A model generated the notes under the pieces. The model saw only the letters and a list, made by a program, of their open reading frames with translations. It was not told where the DNA came from and made no database searches. From Planctomycetota bacterium (lineage in GTDB: Bacteria > Planctomycetota > Planctomycetia > Pirellulales > S012-138): a stretch of 7,292 bases of DNA. Where the stretch lies: the NCBI GenBank assembly GCA_026982835.1, contig JALSGI010000960.1:1-7292 (forward strand), read 5' to 3'. Positions 4,181 through 7,292 of the stretch are shown in pieces. Position 1 is the first letter of the stretch. Every line of letters begins with the position of its first letter. A program made the position numbers and the translations under genes.

Positions 4181-6730
4181 TTACTTTTTGGGTGCTGCGC
4201 GGCGGCCGCCGCGTACCGGCAGCGGATAGCCCAGCGTGTCCCCGTTGGCCTGGAACCCGTTGCCGTCCACATCGACGAACACCGGGTTGCTCAAGGCCAC
4301 CGGGGGCATGCGGCCGTAGTTGGGCCCCAGCACGTCGCCCAGTTGCAGGCCCTGACCGATGGCCAGCACCACGATGTGGGTGTCTCGCTGCAGCTTGACT
4401 TTCACCTTGTGGTCGAATTTCAGCACACCGGGGCCGAACCGCTCAGGCGTGGTCTCCCGGGTGAAGTTCAAGTGCTTGGCCGGGCGGCCATTGAGATAAA
4501 TCTGCACGCGGTTGATGTCGTACCAGTTGGCGCACTGCACCCGCACATGCACGGTGACTTCCTTACCCGGGGCCAGCACGTCGTCGCCGGGGATACCCCG
4601 CCGCTTGGGGCCCTGGCCCGGGGCTTCGACCACCACCTCCAGAAACGGGGCGCTGGTCATGACGATGTGCCCGGCTTCGGCCGCGTGGACCACGTCGAGC
4701 ACTTTGATCTTGGCCGGGTCGTCGGTGTTGCTGCGGATATAGTTGCGCCAGTAGCTGGAACCGTGGAAGTTATAGTGCGAGTCGGTATTGACCACCCCCG
4801 GGATGCGATAGCCCTGGTTCAAAAGCTGCAACCAGTTGAAGATGCGGTTGTTCTCCAACCGGCCACGGCGTTCGATCAGCCCGGGCCGGATGATGTCGCC
4901 CAGAGGATGCACCTCGATCACGTCGATGAACGGGATGCTGCGGCGGAAGCCCCCGTCGGGCTTGCCGTCGGCGTTGCGGTCGTAAAACACATGGCCGATG
5001 TCCGGGTGGTTCTGCTGTACCAGCTTTTCGCTCCCGTCGTCCCAGAGAGCCAGGCGTTCAATCTGCACCTCCGGATCGCTGTCGATCTGCGGGGCGCCGT
5101 TGTCCTGGGTGTGCCACTTGGGGATCAAGGGGAAGGCGTTCTGGTGGTTGACCGTGCCGGGGCTGTTGGTCAGCTCGATCCCCACGCAGGTGCCCATCAG
5201 GTGCTCGGCCTTCATCCGCTTCAGGTGCGGCGTGTAGCTGGAGAGGCGGTTGTGCTCGGTGCAGGGGGCGAACTCCACGTGCTCGCACAACAAGTTCTGC
5301 ACCCGGCCGAACTGGCTGGAGGTGTTGTCGCCCGAGGGGCTGGAGTGGTTGTGGAAATCGGCACTGATCCAGCCGGGGGTTTGCACGGTGCGGTACATGG
5401 TGGCCTCGATCAGCGTCTCGCGGCCGCGCTGCACCTGGATGCGCTGTTCCACCGCGTCGTATTCCGGCCCGTAGCTGATCAGCACCCGGTACTCGCCCGG
5501 GGCAATCGGCTGCCGGAAGCGGCCGTGAATGGCATAGACCACATTGTGCACGGCCGTGTGCCCGCTGTCCGGGCCCCAGTAAGGGCTCTTGGTCCCGCCC
5601 ACCCCGTAGAACTGCACCTTGGCACAGCACGGCTCCCCCTTGGCGTTGGTGATGCGGCCCACCACGTAGCCGGGCTTGGGCAGGGTGAGTTGCTTGGCCT
5701 TCTCCTGGGGCACGGAAACGGTGACGCTTTTTTCCCCGCGTCCCGGGGCGCTGAGCACCAGCTCCACTTTGCCCTGGGGCAAGTAAGCCTTCAGGTGGCC
5801 TTGGCTGTCGGTGTAGCCGTGCCCCACGCGACGCTTGCCCTTGCCCTGCACCAGGTAGGCCACTACGTCCACCCCAGGAACCGGTTGCCCGTCGGGGTCT
5901 TGTACCTTCAGGTCCACCGGGGCCAGCTGGCGTCCTTGCAAGGCGGCAATTTTTTGATGCAAGGCGAAGAGGCTGCCGGCCGGAACCACTTTCACCTCGG
6001 TGGTGACCGACTCGCCGGGCTGGAGCTTGGCCTGCCCCTTGGGATGTTTTTCGCTTGTGTAGCGATACGCTGCCCCGAAGCGGCTGCCGCCGGCCGGAAC
6101 CAGCTCCGCCTCCGAAGCCACGAAGCCGTAGCCCTGGCGGAACCAGCGGTCATAGACCCAGTATTCCCCGCCGGGCCGGCGCCCTGAGCGCTCGAAGGTA
6201 CGGTCAGCCCGCAGCGAATCGGCCAGATCCACCACCAGCGGTTTCTCGCCCCGGTTGGTGTAGCGCGTGCGCACCAGCACGTAGTCCCAGCCATCGGCCA
6301 GGGTGTAGGTGACTTCCACCTGGGGGCGGCCACCGGCAGCGGGAGCCCGCACCGTGAGCGAAACCTGTTTGCCGCGTACCGTGCCGTCAATCTCCTGGGG
6401 CGAAACCAGCTGGGTGTAGGTGTAGCGGCCTGCCCCGGGATAGTAGCAGCTCAGCTGGTCGTTTGGCTCGCTGCGCAAGGTCAGGTCGATGATGCACCCG
6501 GCGCTGTTGCGCACGGTCATGTTGGCCTTGCGAGTGGGCACGGTGTCGCCCACCACGCAGATGATGCGGTCGTTGCGCAGCACGTAGTCCCCATAGATGC
6601 AATCGACCTCCTTGCCGCGGGGGACGAATTGCTTCCAGTTTTCCGGTCCCAATCGGGTCAGCTCGGCAGCGGGACCTGCCGTGGTCAGGAGCAACCAGCT
6701 TGCCCACAGCAGCAGAAAGCGGCACTTCAT
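4181..6730 (-). CDS. Secreted CehA/McbA-type PHP-domain metallohydrolase
   Basis: This is an 849-residue protein read from ATG at 6730-6728. AGGAG (6743-6739) lies eight bases upstream and fixes the start; the frame stays open to 6820 without homology. Residues 1-22 form a signal peptide: K2 and R4, a Leu/Trp-rich core, and probable cleavage near Ala21-Ala22. A novel-looking beta-rich N-terminal region (about 24-265) follows. Next come two carboxypeptidase-regulatory/Ig-like segments (about 271-340 and 354-445). The PHP-type domain (about 454-700) has candidate metal ligands in DFHNH (458-462), TEHN (491-494), E519 with H529, NHPD (574-577), EVH (606-608) and TDSH (649-652). A C-terminal beta domain ends in NPVFVDVDGNGF (815-826) and a basic tail. 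The layout matches proteins annotated as CehA/McbA family metallohydrolases. The substrate is unknown: CehA itself hydrolyses a carbamate, but that should not be transferred. It converges on the M16 operon and diverges from the M20 gene. Confidence 0.85.
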   Translation of the reverse strand: MKCRFLLLWASWLLLTTAGPAAELTRLGPENWKQFVPRGKEVDCIYGDYVLRNDRIICVVGDTVPTRKANMTVRNSAGCIIDLTLRSEPNDQLSCYYPGAGRYTYTQLVSPQEIDGTVRGKQVSLTVRAPAAGGRPQVEVTYTLADGWDYVLVRTRYTNRGEKPLVVDLADSLRADRTFERSGRRPGGEYWVYDRWFRQGYGFVASEAELVPAGGSRFGAAYRYTSEKHPKGQAKLQPGESVTTEVKVVPAGSLFALHQKIAALQGRQLAPVDLKVQDPDGQPVPGVDVVAYLVQGKGKRRVGHGYTDSQGHLKAYLPQGKVELVLSAPGRGEKSVTVSVPQEKAKQLTLPKPGYVVGRITNAKGEPCCAKVQFYGVGGTKSPYWGPDSGHTAVHNVVYAIHGRFRQPIAPGEYRVLISYGPEYDAVEQRIQVQRGRETLIEATMYRTVQTPGWISADFHNHSSPSGDNTSSQFGRVQNLLCEHVEFAPCTEHNRLSSYTPHLKRMKAEHLMGTCVGIELTNSPGTVNHQNAFPLIPKWHTQDNGAPQIDSDPEVQIERLALWDDGSEKLVQQNHPDIGHVFYDRNADGKPDGGFRRSIPFIDVIEVHPLGDIIRPGLIERRGRLENNRIFNWLQLLNQGYRIPGVVNTDSHYNFHGSSYWRNYIRSNTDDPAKIKVLDVVHAAEAGHIVMTSAPFLEVVVEAPGQGPKRRGIPGDDVLAPGKEVTVHVRVQCANWYDINRVQIYLNGRPAKHLNFTRETTPERFGPGVLKFDHKVKVKLQRDTHIVVLAIGQGLQLGDVLGPNYGRMPPVALSNPVFVDVDGNGFQANGDTLGYPLPVRGGRRAAPKK

Positions 6731-6747
6731 CGGGGGAACTCCTGTTG

Positions 6748-6759
6748 CAATGCGCATTG
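6748..6759. promoter_or_regulatory. 12-bp perfect palindrome, possible operator
   Basis: CAATGCGCATTG is a perfect palindrome just upstream of the ribosome site (6739-6743) of the minus-strand PHP-domain gene, within its leader or promoter. It could be an operator half-site pair. No regulator is identifiable, and a 12-bp palindrome can occur by chance. Confidence 0.25.
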
Positions 6760-6846
6760 ACCTGTTGGAATCCGACCGCACGATTGCCCAAAGCCTAACG
6801 CATCGTGGCGGCGTTGGCAACGTTCCGCGGTTTGCTCCGGCTGCGG

Positions 6847-6874
6847 TTGAGCCGCCGGGGCAATCGGCTATGTT
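6847..6874 (+). promoter_or_regulatory. Sigma-70-like promoter candidate for the M20 peptidase gene
   Basis: TTGAGC (6847-6852) and TATGTT (6869-6874) are spaced by 16 bases, ending 56 bases before ATG 6931. The hexamers match consensus at 4 of 6 positions each. It is plausible because the intergenic region must hold a plus-strand promoter. Confidence 0.32.
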
Positions 6875-6930
6875 GCAAGGGGCTTTACCGTGGCCGTGGA
6901 ACCGGCGTTTGCAAGCCTGCGAGGAAACTC

Positions 6931-7292
6931 ATGCCTGCCCGGAAGAAAAAAACCGGCCCCCCGCCGCTACCTGAGCCGGATCGCCAACTGGCCCTGCGCA
7001 CCGTCATGGAGCTGATGGCCACCCCCGGGCCCAGCGGCCGGGAAGGGCAGGTGATCCGTTACCTCATGGACCATCTGCGCCGGGCCGGCTATCGCAAAAG
7101 CCAAATGACGCTCGACGAAACCCCCAAGAAAAGCCCCCTGGGCGGCGAGACCGGCGGGTTGATTCTCCAACTGCCCGGCACGCGCCCCGGCCCGCGGCGG
7201 CTGCTTATGGCCCACGTGGACACCGTGCCGCTTTGCGTGGGCTCGCGGCCGGTGCTGCGAAGGGGATACGTGGTTTCGGCCGGTCGGCAGAC
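6931..7292 (+). CDS. M20-family metallopeptidase (peptidase T-like), N-terminal part
   Basis: ATG 6931 opens a frame that runs off the right edge after 120 full codons, with GAGGA at 6921-6925 five bases upstream. After a Lys-rich start (ARKKK) comes the M20 opening ALRTVMELMATPGPSGREGQ, with the typical short-helix region and a Gly-rich turn. LLMAHVDTVP (91-100) follows, in which His95 is the first zinc ligand and Asp97 the catalytic-site Asp of the family. The following CVGSRPVLRRGYVVSAGRQ resembles the peptidase T-like M20 subgroup, where the next conserved stretch would hold the bridging Asp; that part lies outside the window. M20 enzymes are dinuclear zinc amino- or carboxypeptidases or deacylases acting on small peptides. 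No signal peptide is seen, so it is probably cytoplasmic. The family is well supported; the exact specificity is not. Confidence 0.9.
   Translation, partial: MPARKKKTGPPPLPEPDRQLALRTVMELMATPGPSGREGQVIRYLMDHLRRAGYRKSQMTLDETPKKSPLGGETGGLILQLPGTRPGPRRLLMAHVDTVPLCVGSRPVLRRGYVVSAGRQ

Noticed and set aside
4088..6187. 699-codon plus-strand ORF
   Set aside because: It is a shadow of the PHP-domain gene, with Val/His/Ala-rich composition and no motifs. The opposite strand has a signal peptide, ribosome site and full domain layout.

Overview
The window is a GC-rich bacterial chromosome segment holding five protein genes. Two of these are cut by the window edges. Two gene-poor stretches are packed with short structured repeats. 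The best guess for the host is a planctomycete. This rests on general impression: GC-rich coding with long antisense ORFs, a large secreted CehA/McbA-type protein ending in a VDVDGNGF-like motif, and intergenic clusters of GGCGAG-headed hairpins. Nothing in the window proves the phylum.

Layout. Positions 1-704 (+) are the C-terminal part of chorismate synthase (aroC). Positions 705-1311 have no credible gene and form repeat cluster A. Positions 1312-3769 (+) hold two overlapping M16-family peptidase genes, read as one operon. The first product has lost the zinc-binding motif but keeps the C-terminal Arg/Tyr pair. The second has an intact HFLEH zinc site but lacks the Arg/Tyr pair. Together they look like the two halves of one heterodimeric M16B protease. 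Positions 3770-4180 are repeat cluster B, between convergent genes. Positions 4181-6730 (-) encode an 849-residue secreted protein with a CehA/McbA-type PHP metallohydrolase domain. Positions 6731-6930 are a divergent intergenic region. From 6931 (+) an M20-family (peptidase T-like) metallopeptidase begins and runs off the right edge.

The most unusual content is in the two repeat clusters. Ten hairpins share one plan: a GGCGAG head, an 8-nt arm beginning CC, a 4-nt loop ending in A, the complementary arm, and an AGA-type tail. Arm sequences differ between copies, yet pairing is kept by matched changes on both sides. Plus- and minus-oriented copies sit close together, as in REP/BIME elements. 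A second, separate module carries GGAA-loop hairpins and tandem 7-bp repeats (ACCCAAG and GCGCAAG types). It occurs once in each cluster in opposite orientation, so the M16 operon lies between inverted copies. The copies differ by exactly two heptads in one array.

No RNA gene, CRISPR array, insertion sequence or transposase was found.
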